Positions 49,875 to 61,800 of a stretch of 64,000 bases of DNA are shown here, piece by piece. The first letter of the stretch is position 1. Each line of letters begins with the position of its first letter. Origin of the DNA: Anadara kagoshimensis. Its lineage: Eukaryota > Mollusca > Bivalvia > Arcoida > Arcidae. The translations under genes were made by a program, and so were the position numbers. The notes beneath the pieces are model-generated. The model had not been told where the DNA came from and did no database searches. It saw nothing but the letters and a program-made list of their open reading frames with translations. The stretch lies in NCBI GenBank assembly GCA_021292105.1, contig CM037865.1:66600630-66664629 (forward strand), in the 5' to 3' direction.

Positions 49875-50095
49875 AACCTTGATATATTTTCCGTCCCATA
49901 GTTCCATGTTCCTTTCCCACAATTTTAATTACACACGCGGTGGGTGTAGCAAGCTAAACAGGAGGTGCTTACCCTTTGGAAGCACCCGGCCTTACTTTCC
50001 TGGCGGAAGTATACGTGCTTAATCTAACTTATCAGTTCCAATTCAGTTCCAAATTGTGATTCAGACATGGATTAGTATGTATGTTTTTGATAGAT
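49875..50095 (-). repeat. Dispersed repeat family R1, gene B intron 1
   Basis: Palindrome partner of 25175-25395. Confidence 0.8.
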
Positions 50096-50289
50096 CTATA
50101 AAAATGTAAAGTACTAAGACCATCAAAACTGTAGTTTTACAAAGGTTTTTATAAGGGGCCTTCTAACTTTCGGGTTAAACCTGTATATTGATTTTTCTGG
50201 GTTTTTTTTTCATTTAGCATACTCGGATAGTTAGATATTTTCAAGTAATAGACATGTAATTGGTTATTTATTTATGTTTTTCATTACAG

Positions 50290-50379
50290 ATTGACTTAGG
50301 AAATTGCTCTCAAACGGAGTGTCCAAACAATTCTCAATGCATCAATATCCAGCAATATGGGCCTTATTGTACATATACA
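50290..50379 (+). pseudogene. Gene B exon 2 with 1-bp deletion
   Basis: 90 nt against 91 in gene A; TATTGTACATATACA replaces TATTGTAACATATACA. Confidence 0.8.
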
Positions 50380-50392
50380 GTAAGATGAACTA

Positions 50393-50397
<5 letters not shown>

Positions 50398-50432
<35 letters not shown>

Positions 50433-50444
50433 CTCCTCTCTCTC
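50398..50444. repeat. (CT)n microsatellite beside gene B exon 2
   Basis: Partner of 24834-24865. Confidence 0.95.
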
Positions 50445-50879
50445 TTTTAATTGCCATTTTTGTTTTATTTTTGTAATTTTTTTACAAACGTGGTAATTCA
50501 AAGGTCGGGTTTATTAAAGAAATATTGTGTAAAACTCAAGATTCCCAACAGCAGTGCTATAGTTGAAAAGAAATCATTTGCGAGTAAACTTGCCTGAACA
50601 AATTTCGACAATGTTTACTTGTGTTTCCTGTTTCGGTCTGTACAGATACAAACTACAAATCTTACAAAATAGAGAATAGACATTATGTTACTCTAACATT
50701 GCATGCATACTGAATTGCGAAAACAGAACGAGTTGAATGTGTTAACGGATCTTTGTACTCGATTACACATCGAGGCTGATACAGCTCAATAGGGAACCCA
50801 TATGTACTAAGTACTATTGTAAAAATAGAAATTAGAAGTTCAAGTGTATAATCTTATTTGCTAGTATAACAGTTTTTAC

Positions 50880-51090
50880 TTTGCTTTCGGATTTTGACAA
50901 ATTAGTTTAAACACGCGAACTTTCACAAGGGAAGTGAGGACTGATGCACCGGAAGAGTTTAGCACCTTCTGATTAGCTAGCTACACCTGCTACGTGTGTT
51001 ATCAAAATTGAGAGTGGAATTTACATGGAATTATGAGACGCTAAATATATCAAGGGCAACCCTGGAAACAGAAACATCAACAAAACAGGG
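50880..51090 (+). repeat. Dispersed repeat family R1, gene B intron 2
   Basis: Partner of 24160-24390. Confidence 0.75.
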
Positions 51091-51150
51091 TATAATGTAT
51101 CTTAATAAATTATGGTCAATCAATTGATTTCCTATATCTTATCATTTAAG

Positions 51151-51318
51151 AATGTGACGAACCACCTACAATAGCTAATGGTACTTTGGAACCTGGAAGT
51201 AACTTCGTTGGGCGTTCTCGTAACTATAAATGCCTCCCCGGATATCTTCTTCATGGTTCTTCATCAGTGACATGTCTGTCAACTGGCACTTGGGCACAAA
51301 ACGCCACATATTGTAAAG
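51151..51318 (+). pseudogene. Gene B exon 3: sushi/CCP domain
   Basis: 168 nt, one Glu codon shorter than gene A and otherwise nearly identical. All four cysteines and the tryptophan are kept. Confidence 0.85.
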
Positions 51319-51384
51319 GTATGGTTGACAAATTATCAAGAGAAAGAACTGATCCTCTTTGAGAACGCTTTTCATGAGTATGAG

Positions 51385-51670
51385 TTTTGATCTTGTTGTT
51401 TCATCACACAGCATCCTCTTGTAAACCGTTTATCATAAATTAGATCTTGTTGTTTCATCACACAGCATCCTCTTGTAAACCGTTGATCATAAATAAGATC
51501 TTGTTGTTTCATCACATCATCCTCTTGTAAACCGTTAATCATAAATTAGATCTTGTTGTTTCATCACACAGCATCCTCTTGTAAACCGTTTATCATAAAT
51601 TAGATCTTGTTGTTTGATCACACAGCATCCTCTTGTAAACCGTTCATCATAAATTAGATCTTGTGGTTTT
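51385..51670. repeat. 54-bp minisatellite, about 5 units, gene B intron 3
   Basis: Inverted equivalent of 23681-23868 with more units; one unit is a few bases short. Confidence 0.9.
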
Positions 51671-52303
51671 GTTATACCTGATCCTTTTGGGACCGTTGAT
51701 CTTAAATATACCTAACAGAGAACGGTCGTTTGTGATTTGAACCTTAACATCTCTATGATAAACTCTGTCAAGTATCTCTGGTTAAATTCCGATGTTTTTT
51801 GACGTGCTATATTAAGACAACCTTTAGTAGTGTCCGACATTTAGTGTTTTTTGGTATTTTAACCTGTTATTCTTTAAGTTCAATTACTTCATTATCGCTT
51901 TTACTGACTCGCTTTTACTGACTCATTTGCTTTCTTAATTAAAAAGAGCAGTCATATGAGCAGATTAATGTTAGTCAACATACACCGTCCTAAAATATGT
52001 TAATGATGGAAGTTTATCTCAACTATTCAGATTGTAGAAATACAAAATTAAAATATATATAGAAGTAGATAACAGAAAATTGTATGATATGAATTGTTAT
52101 AATTATAATAATTATGATAAAATTTCATCTGCAAACGCATAGGACAACAATTATTTTTTATTCTAAAACGTTACTTAAAATATATTATATTGCCTTGCTT
52201 CATCCTACATAAATAACATTAACAAATTGCTTTTATATAGAACTTTCTAACTTTCTTTGTTTTTTCCTTACCTTAAGTGTTTAACATCATATTATTATTT
52301 TAG

Positions 52304-52422
52304 AGCCCCATGATTGCCAAGACGTTTTCCTAATGGGCCATGTGACAAATGGTGTGTATACCATATACAAATCTACCGGTTATTATGATGTTTATTGTGA
52401 TATGGAAAGAAATGGATGGACG
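52304..52422 (+). pseudogene. Gene B exon 4: start of fibrinogen-related domain
   Basis: 119 nt, acceptor TTATTTTAG, donor ACG|GTAAAG. Four amino-acid changes from gene A. Confidence 0.85.
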
Positions 52423-53339
52423 GTAAAGAATCTCTCTCTCTCTCTCTTTCCGATTAATATTTAAAAACCAACATCCAACACCCCAGTTAAAAATAATTGT
52501 GATACACGGATCGAAAGAACCGGCTTACAGATCACAGTGTCTCACACTATCATGTTTTAAATTTAATTAGGCAATAAGATGTAGGTAGGGTTTTAAATAG
52601 CTCAGGTTTTTGTCCTTATAAAAGTGACAGCATTGCTACTAGTGTAATGATTGCAAAAATTAAGTATATAACATCATCACTCCTGAATGCTAATCTATGG
52701 CACTACAATACATAAGAATGCACCGTTGCTGTTACTTGTATCACTCGGATATACGTTTAACAATGTGATATATGTAAGGATTAGCTGTAATAGTATATAT
52801 TTATACAATGAAATAAATTTTCATAAGCATAAACGCTCTTGCATATATTTTTAACTTCATTATTATTATTTGTCAGAAAAAATATAAAATAGAAAGTATT
52901 TTTTCGAATACACTATGTTTCAGATAGGCTAAGTTCGAGCACAATTTATTTTTTATCAATAAATATAAGTAAGCAGCTAAATACTATTACATTGTATTTT
53001 TGGTATTGATTTTAAAACATTTTTGTCAATTTATTCTTTATACCTGAACTTAATAACTAAAAAGTATTTACATATTTCATAAGTTTAACATAATTTGTCA
53101 GTTTCAGACTTTATTGGGAGGGATTTTGATGTTAACATGTACTGATTTTTGTTTTGATTATGTGTTATTACGGAAATAAACCTTGCTTCTAAGGTATACA
53201 TTTTAATCAGTTTTTTATTATAAGGAATATTGTTCCATGTCTTACAAATGTTTTCTGACTGACATTTAGCATTTTGTAATATATTATAAAGGAAAAAAGA
53301 ACAAAATATCACTACTCATGCTTGACTTTTTGTTTCTAG

Positions 53340-53436
53340 GTTTTCCAGAGAAGATTGAATGGTTCTACAAATTTCTATCGTACATGGAATGCATATGTTA
53401 CAGGATTTGGAAACGTAAATGGCGAATTTTGGCTTG
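53340..53436 (+). pseudogene. Gene B exon 5
   Basis: 97 nt, acceptor TGTTTCTAG, donor [30 protein letters not shown]; clearly more diverged from gene A than exons 1-4. Confidence 0.85.
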
Positions 53437-54085
53437 GTAAGTTTCTTTTTTATGTAACAATATCATAACTGCTTCTCCTATTTATGACGTATTTGATTTA
53501 CATTTAAGGACGTATACTGCTGAAAAGCCCAAACTTTCCTGCATTAAACTTTTATTACCTGATGTTTGGAAGGGTGGAAGGGTATGACAATGATTTATGA
53601 AAAAAGTGGTGCACTACTTTTTTGCTATTTTAATGCAGATATACCCCAATGTTTATACATTTATACATCAAGACACAAAGGTCCTCATTGAATGATATAA
53701 TGAACCAGCTTTTTTAGTAGGATGTGGACGAAACATGTAAAAAATAGGATTTTATTAAATATATTTTATCTAATATTATATTTGTGATATAGAATGGATT
53801 GCAAGTAATAAAATATAAGTTATCAAAATGTAACAAACATGTGTCAAAACTGCTTTTTTTAAAACGATTATATAAGGAGCCTGCAAAGTTTTGGGTCGGA
53901 CCTGTACAATATGGACCACTGCTCTCTTGAACAAACCCCATATGTCCGTGGCGCACCACACTAAGGGCCACTACTATTAACGATAACTCATGGTATTGTT
54001 ATACGTTTATTTTTTTCATGTTGGACACTTTAGCAAAATAATAAAATATGTTTAAATTTAATGATAGCGTCTGGTATTTTTGTAG

Positions 54086-54256
54086 GGCTTAACAAAATAT
54101 ATGAGATAACGTCATCAAAAGACTCGTACGTATTACGCATTGATATGGAGGATTATGCTGGGGTTTGGAAATATGCAATGTATAGTCATTTTAGACTAGG
54201 CACTCCCTCTCAAAAGTATAAATTGATATATAACAGTTATGCAGGAGGGGACGCAG
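54086..54256 (+). pseudogene. Gene B exon 6 (6a type)
   Basis: 171 nt, acceptor TTTTTGTAG, donor GCAG|GTAAAC. Two codons longer than gene A exon 6, with many silent and replacement differences: an older paralogous exon. Confidence 0.85.
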
Positions 54257-54395
54257 GTAAACCTTTTAGCGACTTAACATACCATAACCTCTCCATACGG
54301 TAAACCAAAACTTTGTTGATAAACTGAATAAGAAATATTTTGAAATTGTTATACGATGTCATTAACACTACAGGCTATAAATTGGTTATTTAGTA

Positions 54396-54510
54396 ACATC
54401 TTCTGCCACCTATTCATTACGATTTGATATGGAAGATCATGGTGGGGTTTGGAAATTCGCAATGTACAGTAATTTTAGACTAGGTGACGCATCGGCAAAT
54501 TACAATTTGG
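54396..54510 (+). pseudogene. Broken extra exon 6 (6b type) in gene B
   Basis: Reads [20 protein letters not shown] onward to ASANYNL and stays open. It closely matches gene A exon 6 but lacks the first ~25 bases and is cut off at AATTTG by an R1 insertion, so it has no donor site. Confidence 0.8.
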
Positions 54511-54937
54511 TTTATTTGTTTCCCAATTAATACGTTATGGTAGAGCTTGTTCCCACTACGGGGACTTTGTACAACGAAGTAGGCTGCTTGAAAATAAATT
54601 AATGACTCCGAGATATTGCAAGCCTAGGCGTATCAAGGCCCTCAAAAAGTTGTATTGCCGTCATCACAGTATTATTGATAACTTTAATGTCTCTGTGTCC
54701 AGGATTGCCCTGGATATATTTGACGTCTCATAGTTCCCTGTCCCTTTCACACAATTTTGATTACACACGTGGCGGGTGTAGCTAGCTACACAGGAGATGC
54801 TTATCATTCCGGAGCACCCGGCCGCACTTCCCTGGTGGAGGTTCACGTGTCTAACCTAACTTGTCAGTTCCAACGTTTTTACTTTGCTACTGGATTGTGA
54901 TTCGGACATGGATTAGTATGTTTGTTTTTGAATAATT
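54511..54937 (-). repeat. Dispersed repeat family R1, full-length copy in gene B intron 6
   Basis: The longest copy (~427 bp), from TTCCCAATTAATACG to CATGGATTAGTATGTTTG. Its left edge cuts the extra exon 6. Confidence 0.85.
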
Positions 54938-55090
54938 AATTGAATTATTTGCTTAGGTTTTTTATTAAGATTACAAAAACAAAGTAAAAACTAAAGACTA
55001 ACAAATTTAGTTAAACACGCCAACTTTAACTATGGAAATTTATAAAAGACTTTTTCGTCTTTTAAACAAGCTATCATGTTTATGTTTTAG

Positions 55091-55317
55091 GCGATGCACT
55101 ACTCTATAGCAAAGGATATCCTTTCTCAACATACGACAATGACTTTAACTCATGTTCGTTGCAATATAGTGGAGCTTGGTGGTATAATAATTGTCACAAT
55201 TCCAACCTGAATGGACTGTATGGTACCACTGTATTCGGGAAAGGAATGAATTGGAAACAATGGCATAGACACTACTACTCTCTAAAGACAACTGAGATGA
55301 AAATACGCCGAATGTAA
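55091..55317 (+). pseudogene. Gene B exon 7
   Basis: 227 nt, acceptor TATGTTTTAG, TAA at 55315-55317. Same length and same structural residues as gene A exon 7, with 23 replaced codons. The 3' UTR then matches gene A for ~70 bp until an R1 copy. Confidence 0.85.
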
Positions 55318-55392
55318 TTTTAATATCTAAAGGTTTTAAAGTGCCCCGTTTTCAAATGTTTAAAAATTGTTTTGAATTTAATGTTCCAGTTT

Positions 55393-55565
55393 TTTTTACG
55401 ACGGGTGTAGCTAGCGAAACAGGGAGTAGTGACCCCGCCGGAGCACCCGGCCTCACTTTCCTGGTGGAAGTGTACGTGTCTTATCTAACTTGTCAGTTCC
55501 AAAGTTTTTACTTTGCTTCTGGATTTTGATTCGGACATAGATTAGTAGTACGTTTGTTTTTGATT
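55393..55565 (-). repeat. Dispersed repeat family R1, just after gene B
   Basis: Starts ~75 bp past the stop codon, inside the 3' UTR or flank. It has no counterpart after gene A. Confidence 0.8.
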
Positions 55566-56114
55566 ATGTAACTTTTGATTTCATAAGTGCAAAAAAGTCA
55601 CGAACTTTCAAGTGGATGATGTTATGAAGTATTATGTGAAATATTGAAATTATGTTACTGCTACAAGTTTATTTGTTTAGTCTTATTGTTTCATTGGCTA
55701 TTACTACGTACGTGTTTTACACATTGCCGTTTTTTATTTGTAATTTCGTTGTAGAATTCGTCAAATATTTTATGATAATTAAAACAAGCGGAAAACATAT
55801 GTCAGCATTATGTAGTCTTTATTGTTACATGAAGCAAGCTAATGCTGACACGACGGCAGTCAAATACGGAGGATACAGTCCACGGTATGTTTGTAAGTTA
55901 ATAAATAGTTAACGTTGCTAATACACATTCTTATGATGTGTATTTATTAACAATCCATCGTAGCCATTATGATGTAACATTTTTAGGTTACATTTGAATG
56001 ATGTGCTTATTTAATAATCCATGGTAAGTTACATATGTATGATGCATTTATTTAAAAAACAATAGTAATCGTTGTGTTTTATATCTCTTTATCAGCAATA
56101 TTCATATACTATGA

Positions 56115-56315
56115 TAATAGTTCCATGTTCATTTCACACAATTTTAATTACACACGTGGCGGATGTGGCTAGCTAAACAGGAGGTACTTGCCCTTCCGGT
56201 GCACCCGGCCGCTGGTGGAGTTTCGCGTGTCTGACTTAATTTGTCAGTTCAAAAGTTTTTACTTTGCTTCTGGATTGTAATTCGGACATGGATTGGTATG
56301 TTTGTTTTTGATATA
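56115..56315 (-). repeat. Dispersed repeat family R1 copy
   Basis: Near-consensus from TAGTTCCATGTTCATTTCAC to GACATGGATTGGTATGTTTG. Confidence 0.8.
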
Positions 56316-56319
56316 TATG

Positions 56320-57140
56320 GACTAAATATTGTATATATGTGGAGGATTCTATCTTTCGTACATCTAACATCTAACATCTCACATACACTAGGTGTAAACA
56401 CAAAGATTAACTGCATTCGGGGTTCTTAAAATGGTATACATAAAGTTACACATGCCATAAAAGCATTGTGTTACATAACTTTTGTTTTTAAATAGAAACA
56501 TATTTAACAATTTATTTAACAATTAGTAGCTGTAATAGCCACGCGAATGTGTTGCTTTCTGGTATGTATTGTGTTTATTATCTCTGTAATAAAACCCGAT
56601 AGCTTAAAACATGTATTTGGCTCTATTAGCTTATGCAACCACATACAAAGTCAATAAAACACAATATATTATAGCAATACAAGATATACATATATACACT
56701 CCACTAATTATATATATGTACTGTATACACATTGTGTATATGATTTCTTCCTTCTGTTATTTCCAACAAGTTTTTTAAATAATTAAAAACGATTAAAACA
56801 ATATACATTAACACGGAAAACACACTTCACTATTTCATGACATATGTATTGAAGTAGTGGTGTTATAACTCGGAAATGTTTATGTTTTTGTTTGAACAAA
56901 AATACTTACTGTATTTTATCAAGTATGGAAGAAAACAAGTCTTATGTTGGATATAATTATACAACATAGCCGTAAATGGACATAATCAAGTAAAAAGATA
57001 CATGCATCTGCTACCGTTCTTAAAGCCTGTCTAGAACTTTTAATTAGACCAAACCATTCTTTTGTTACATTCTGTGGTCTGAAAATAACTACCCTGCATC
57101 CATATGATTTATAGAAATTTATATAGTTGTACATATGCAT
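56320..57140. other. No gene seen
   Basis: AT-rich intergenic sequence. Confidence 0.4.
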
Positions 57141-57149
57141 GTAATATAA

Positions 57150-57780
57150 ATAAGTCTCCCGAACGAAGTTTGTAAAGACTTATTTTTCTACCCCAGTTTC
57201 TTCCGTTTTCTTCGCCCCTGAAATTGTCCGCGCGTTGCCTCAAAAGAGAATAGTAAATTCATAATGAAACTTCACCGGATGATGGATACTGAACCCAAAC
57301 GGTTCAATTAAGTCTTCGAATTTTGAAAATGGCAACCAATGCCATGGCAACTTAAAAAAGGCAGAAAAATAAAGTTCTCAACAATGGATGAAACTTCAAG
57401 AATGGTTGTAAAGAAAGCATAAAACTTGTTCTGGGGCTAGAAGTTATAAAAAATGGAAGTCGTTGTCATGGAAACGGACAAAAGGCTAAATATTTAAAGT
57501 AATCCAGATAAGAGTTACAAAAAGTTAACATGGAAATTGTATTGGAAATACTGACATTATTTGCAGGCTAAACATTCCGAAACCTGGCGGCTGATGCCAT
57601 GAAAATCGAATCCAAAGTGCTCCAAACTAGATTAAACTTTACAGACCGGTTGTATAGGAACATTTTCAGGCTAAAAATTCCAAAAATGGTGGTCATGGCC
57701 ATGGAAACGAAGAAATCAAAAAGTGCTCAATATTTGTTAAAACTTTACAGAGAGATTGCATAGGAACATCAATATTCAAA
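57150..57780 (+). repeat. Bivalve-type dispersed repeat with repeated CCATGGAAAC blocks
   Basis: GAACGAAGTTTGTAAAGACT, TTGTCCGCGCGTT, then TG(C/T)CATGG(A/C)AAC blocks near 57345, 57465, 57590 and 57695, each followed by an A-rich stretch. Same order as 15880-16250. Confidence 0.6.
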
Positions 57781-57994
57781 AACCGATTGCCACTCAATTC
57801 TAGTTTGGTGAATCTTTAATCAGTTCACTAATACAGGCACAAACTGATACAAAATGTTTCGTTATATTTGTTTTTATAACAGGATTTTATGAGTCAGAAA
57901 TTTTAACTATTTAAAAATCTATACAAGGAAAGATATATAGCAGGCTCATCTAAATGTACTACTAAATCATTATCGGAAACTCTAACAAAAATTT

Positions 57995-58340
57995 TGACAT
58001 TTACTAATCCATGTCCGAATCACAGTCCAGAAACAAAGTAAAAACTTTTGAACTGACAAGTTAGGCTACACATCTCTTTTTAAGCCAGGTACACCCATGT
58101 AATTAAATTGTGTGAAAGGAACATGGAACTATGGGATGTCAAATATATCCAGGATAATCCTGGACACAGAGACATTAAATTTATCAACAATACTGTGATG
58201 ACGGCAATAAAACGTTTTGAGGGCCCTGATAGGCTTAGGCATGCAATATCCCTGGGTCAACAATTTATTTGCAAGCAGCCTGCTTCGTTAAACAAAGCCC
58301 TTGTAGTGGGAACAAGCTTTAAGGTAGCGTATTGAATGGA
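57995..58340 (+). repeat. Dispersed repeat family R1, long copy
   Basis: Includes the distal part GAGGGCCCTGATAGGCTTAG and GTGGGAACAAGCTTTAAGGT. The middle GGAAGTGAGG section is deleted. Short open frames across it are incidental. Confidence 0.8.
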
Positions 58341-58439
58341 AAACAAGAATATGATAAGCAGGAAAGCAGGTGTACTTTGAATAGAAAAGAAAAGTTGACA
58401 ATAGAAAAATTGAAGTCATCACGTTTGTCATAAGTATGA

Positions 58440-58640
58440 TGTAGCTGTATACAGAATCGTCGTGGATATTTTTGACGTCCTATGGTTCCATGTTCCTTTT
58501 ATTTAAATGCAGTGAGCGTGAATAGCTAAACGGGAGGTGCATACCGTTTTGGACATCCCACCTCATTTCACTGGTTGAATTCAGGTTTTGAAATGTTTAC
58601 TCGGCTTTCGGGTTAGTATTTAGACATGGATTTTGGTTTT
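58440..58640 (-). repeat. Dispersed repeat family R1, diverged copy
   Basis: Recognised by GACGTCCTATGGTTCCATGT and AGCTAAACGGGAGGTGC. Confidence 0.65.
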
Positions 58641-58644
58641 TGAC

Positions 58645-59165
58645 TGTATCATGTTTTGGTGTTATGTCAATAAAGTGCATATATCTTTGTTTTACATTTT
58701 TGTCTGTATAGGGAATTGCTATATGTTTCATTAAAGTGTAAAAAAGATGACAACGATTTGGCCTTTGATTGGTGTTTGTATTTCATTTAATGTAAAAGCT
58801 TTATAAATATATCATACATTAAGGGTGTATGCTTCTGATATTCTAGTCTTTTTCAAATATCGTTGGAAACAATTTTCAAAATATGCAACACTTGTTTGAA
58901 TCGTTGATGAATTTAAAAATTAATATGTTCCCATTAAATTGTGTGAAAACATTAAGTACTGAAAAATGTAGATATTGAGTATGGTTATTTTCAAGTTCTA
59001 CGACTGAAAAATACAAATGGCATCAGCCAAAGTATGAAGAAAATAAAGTAGGTCTACAAAAATTGACTTTACAAAATGTATAAATGTTCCATTACAGTAA
59101 CTGTAGCTTTTAAAAGACGTTTCATAAGATTTTTAACGTCCATTAACCTAGACAAAGTTGCATTT
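58645..59165. other. No gene seen
   Basis: AT-rich intergenic sequence between two R1 copies. Confidence 0.4.
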
Positions 59166-59169
59166 AAAT

Positions 59170-59470
59170 GCTCTTTGTTAGAAAAATCCAAAAAGCAAAG
59201 TTAAAAACTTCGAAAACTATACGTTAACCGCATAACCTTCTTACAGGGATCTAGCTAACTATACCAGTCAAGTGTGTTATCACAATTCAGAAAGGAGCGG
59301 CCATGGGACTAAGGGTTATTAGATATATCCAAAATTATTTTGAATACACAGGCAATATACATTTTCACAATATTGTCATCACAGTGATAAAACTTCCTTG
59401 GGCATTGATAAGCCTAGAGCTTTGCAGCATTCTCATGTTTGCTTCTTCTGGTAGTGGGAACATTCTCTAT
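59170..59470 (+). repeat. Dispersed repeat family R1, diverged long copy
   Basis: Contains CCATGGGACTAAGGG, GCATTGATAAGCCTAGAG and TAGTGGGAACATTC, in R1 order. Confidence 0.6.
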
Positions 59471-60039
59471 AAGAAATTGCATTTCACACCCCTTTCAATA
59501 TGTTTCACCTATATCATTTAAAGTTGGGTTGTAAACAACTATCTATTATAATCAACAAAATATCACATATATGATTTCGACGTTTAATACTTATCTACTT
59601 CAAACATTGAGAGCTTTCTGATACAGCACTTGCTACCGAAACACCAATATATGATAGATACAGTGACATTATACTTAGTTAATCTTATCCTCGGAGAAAA
59701 TTCCACTAGCAGACATACGAGCGGAGTTGTAAAAATCAAATACAAACACACCGATCTATATCTAAATCGCAATCGCAAAGCAAGATATTATTGGGTTAAT
59801 ATATATCACAAGCAGAGATGTAAAATTCACGACCAAACGTACCGATCCATGTACAAATCACAATGTCAAAGTAAAATGTGACTGGGTCGAAAGAAAACAA
59901 ATCATAAAAGTTTGGAATTTGATTTTGTCTGTCCGTAAATTCTGAATTTATTCTTGTTATAAGCTAGACAGTAGCAAAAGACAGTCTAGATAAGAATTTT
60001 ACTAGCTTGAGGCGAGTATATCAACAAGGACCGAGTTCC

Positions 60040-60130
60040 TTTAACTCAATTTTGATTACATACGTGGTGTGTGTAGCTAGCTAAACAGTAGGGATTGTGA
60101 TTCGGACGTGGATTAGTATGTTTGTTATTT
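60040..60130 (-). repeat. Dispersed repeat family R1, internally deleted copy
   Basis: AGCTAGCTAAACAG joins directly to GGGATTGTGATTCGGACGTG; the middle is lost. Confidence 0.7.
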
Positions 60131-60199
60131 ATTTAAACTTGAGCAATTAAATAATGAAACACTTTAAAAAATTTGGTTAATATCTTCACAATAAAATTA

Positions 60200-60605
60200 A
60201 ATAAATGAAAAACAAAAATACCAATCAATGGCCAAATCACAATCCCAAAGCAAAGTAACAACTTGGAAACTGACACACTAGATTAAACACGTGATCATGA
60301 ACTTGAAACGGGTACATTAGGTTGAACACGTAATCATGAAATTCTACCAGGTAATTGAAACCAGGTGCTCCGGAAGAATCCGCACCTCCTGATTAACTAG
60401 CTAGACCGTCACGTGTGTAATCAAACTTGAGAGTGAAAGGAACGTCGAACTATGTCACGTCAAATGTATCTAGGACATTTCTGGACACAGAGACATTATA
60501 CTCATCCACAATACTGTGATGACGGCCATAAAAAGTCTTGATAAGCCTAGACTTGCAACATCCCTGTGTCAACAAGTTTTAGAGGACTTCTGGTATAGCG
60601 ACAAG
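60200..60605 (+). repeat. Dispersed repeat family R1, long copy
   Basis: From AAAAACAAAAATACCAATC through CTCCTGATTAACTAGCTAG to GATAAGCCTAGACTTGCAAC. The AACTTG...ACACGTGATCATGA part is duplicated. Confidence 0.75.
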
Positions 60606-60609
60606 CTGA

Positions 60610-61540
60610 AATCATGGGTGATACAGCTTTTCATGCAAATGTATTATATGAAATGTATTAAGATATGTAGTCATCTCTGACCCCGGGTTCACAATTAATC
60701 CTTAGCTAAGATTTTCCTTAACTTAAATCTTGCAAAATTTCAAATCATTATAATTTTGTTACTTCTCAATATATTCAGAAATTTTGATGTCAGTTTTAGG
60801 TTTCTAGATTAAATCATTTGCATTTGGTTTGAACAAAATATTCATCAGTATTTCAAAAAAAAGATTACCAAAATTTCCTTAATTTAAGTTAAGAAAATCT
60901 TAGCTAAGGAATGATTTGAAATATGGTGAATGGTGGTCAATAGCTAGTAGCATAAGTTTGATTTTAAGTTTAACGTTAGTTTAGTGAGACAATACCTACA
61001 GAAACTGAGATATTGTGTTTTTTTCTATTATTCACGGGTGAGAAATGTCAACGGTGTTATGGAATAATGACAGTAAAAAATTAATTCCGAGACAGAGAAA
61101 AGGGCACAAATCTGCATGCTGGAGTGTTTAATGCTGCTGCATTTGCATATGGAATCCGAGATGCAATCTTTAAATCAGAGGTCGACAAGTCTAAACATGA
61201 CAATTTGATGTATCTACGAGGGTTAATCCAGGAAATAAATGAAAATTGGTACCTTTAGTACTCGAGAGTAAGATCAGGAAAACGTAACAGGCGAGAAACA
61301 TTTACTTTAGAAATGTGAGGGCAAAAGATGAATCTGGTGTACAAGGTATTTGGTATGCTTAGAGAATTCCCCAGAAACAGTTCATGAACTTTTACAGAGG
61401 TTTTTATAATTAAAATTTCAGGCAATCTATAGGCTTCCAGGTTGTGTAGAAGATACGAGAGCATTGTGCGATTTGTAAGATTTTTAGATCGTGACGATGT
61501 CTGGGTTGCAAGAAAAAAAGTAACTGAGAGTACCAAGGCA
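60610..61540. other. No gene called; one weak coding-like stretch
   Basis: A plus-strand stretch near 61120-61258 reads FNAAAFAYGIRDAIFKSEV and continues to a TAG. It has no start, no recognised domain and is short. It may be a relic exon. Confidence 0.2.
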
Positions 61541-61544
61541 CTAT

Positions 61545-61800
61545 AGTGTCCGACTTGTCACCTGAAACGAGTAAACTTAGGCCCGAGATTTTGAAACGCC
61601 TACATGATATCTTCGTCTGTGTCTGGATACCGTTGTTCTCTGTTACAAAACTCTTCCGAACGTCCACGACTAAAATCGTAAGATTTAAGGTAATAAATAT
61701 ATTTGAACATGGCGAGGATTGTGATATTACGTTGAAAAATAAGTTATTATCTTGACTGGGACATTAAACCTCCCTCATTTAATCAATAAATAAATCAATA
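61545..61800 (+). mobile_element. SINE 3' part (shared tail)
   Basis: Ends TTATCTTGACTGGGACATTAA then an AATCAATAAATAAATC tail, as at 8130 and 30690. The tRNA-like head was not found. Confidence 0.45.

Larger units (their letters stand above)
46768..55317 (+). pseudogene. Gene B: inverted sister of gene A, frameshifted lectin gene
   Basis: Exons: 46768-47101, 50290-50379, 51151-51318, 52304-52422, 53340-53436, 54086-54256, 55091-55317. Splice sites, exon order and domains match gene A (signal peptide, PAN-like, short EGF-like, sushi, fibrinogen-related domain). A 4-bp CATG-type insertion near 47012-47019 puts TGA at 47020-47022, and a 1-bp deletion near 50370 shifts exon 2. The two changes sum to +3, so exons 3-7 return to frame, but stops between them would end translation at 84 residues. 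Exons 3-7 are fully open. That fits recent inactivation, a null allele, or sequencing/assembly error. Fibrinogen-domain hallmarks (TYDNDFNSC, WWYNNCH, NLNG) are intact. Confidence 0.75.

Noticed and set aside
59303..59521. 72-codon open frame
   Set aside because: Lies within a diverged R1 copy; the same region in other copies is not open.
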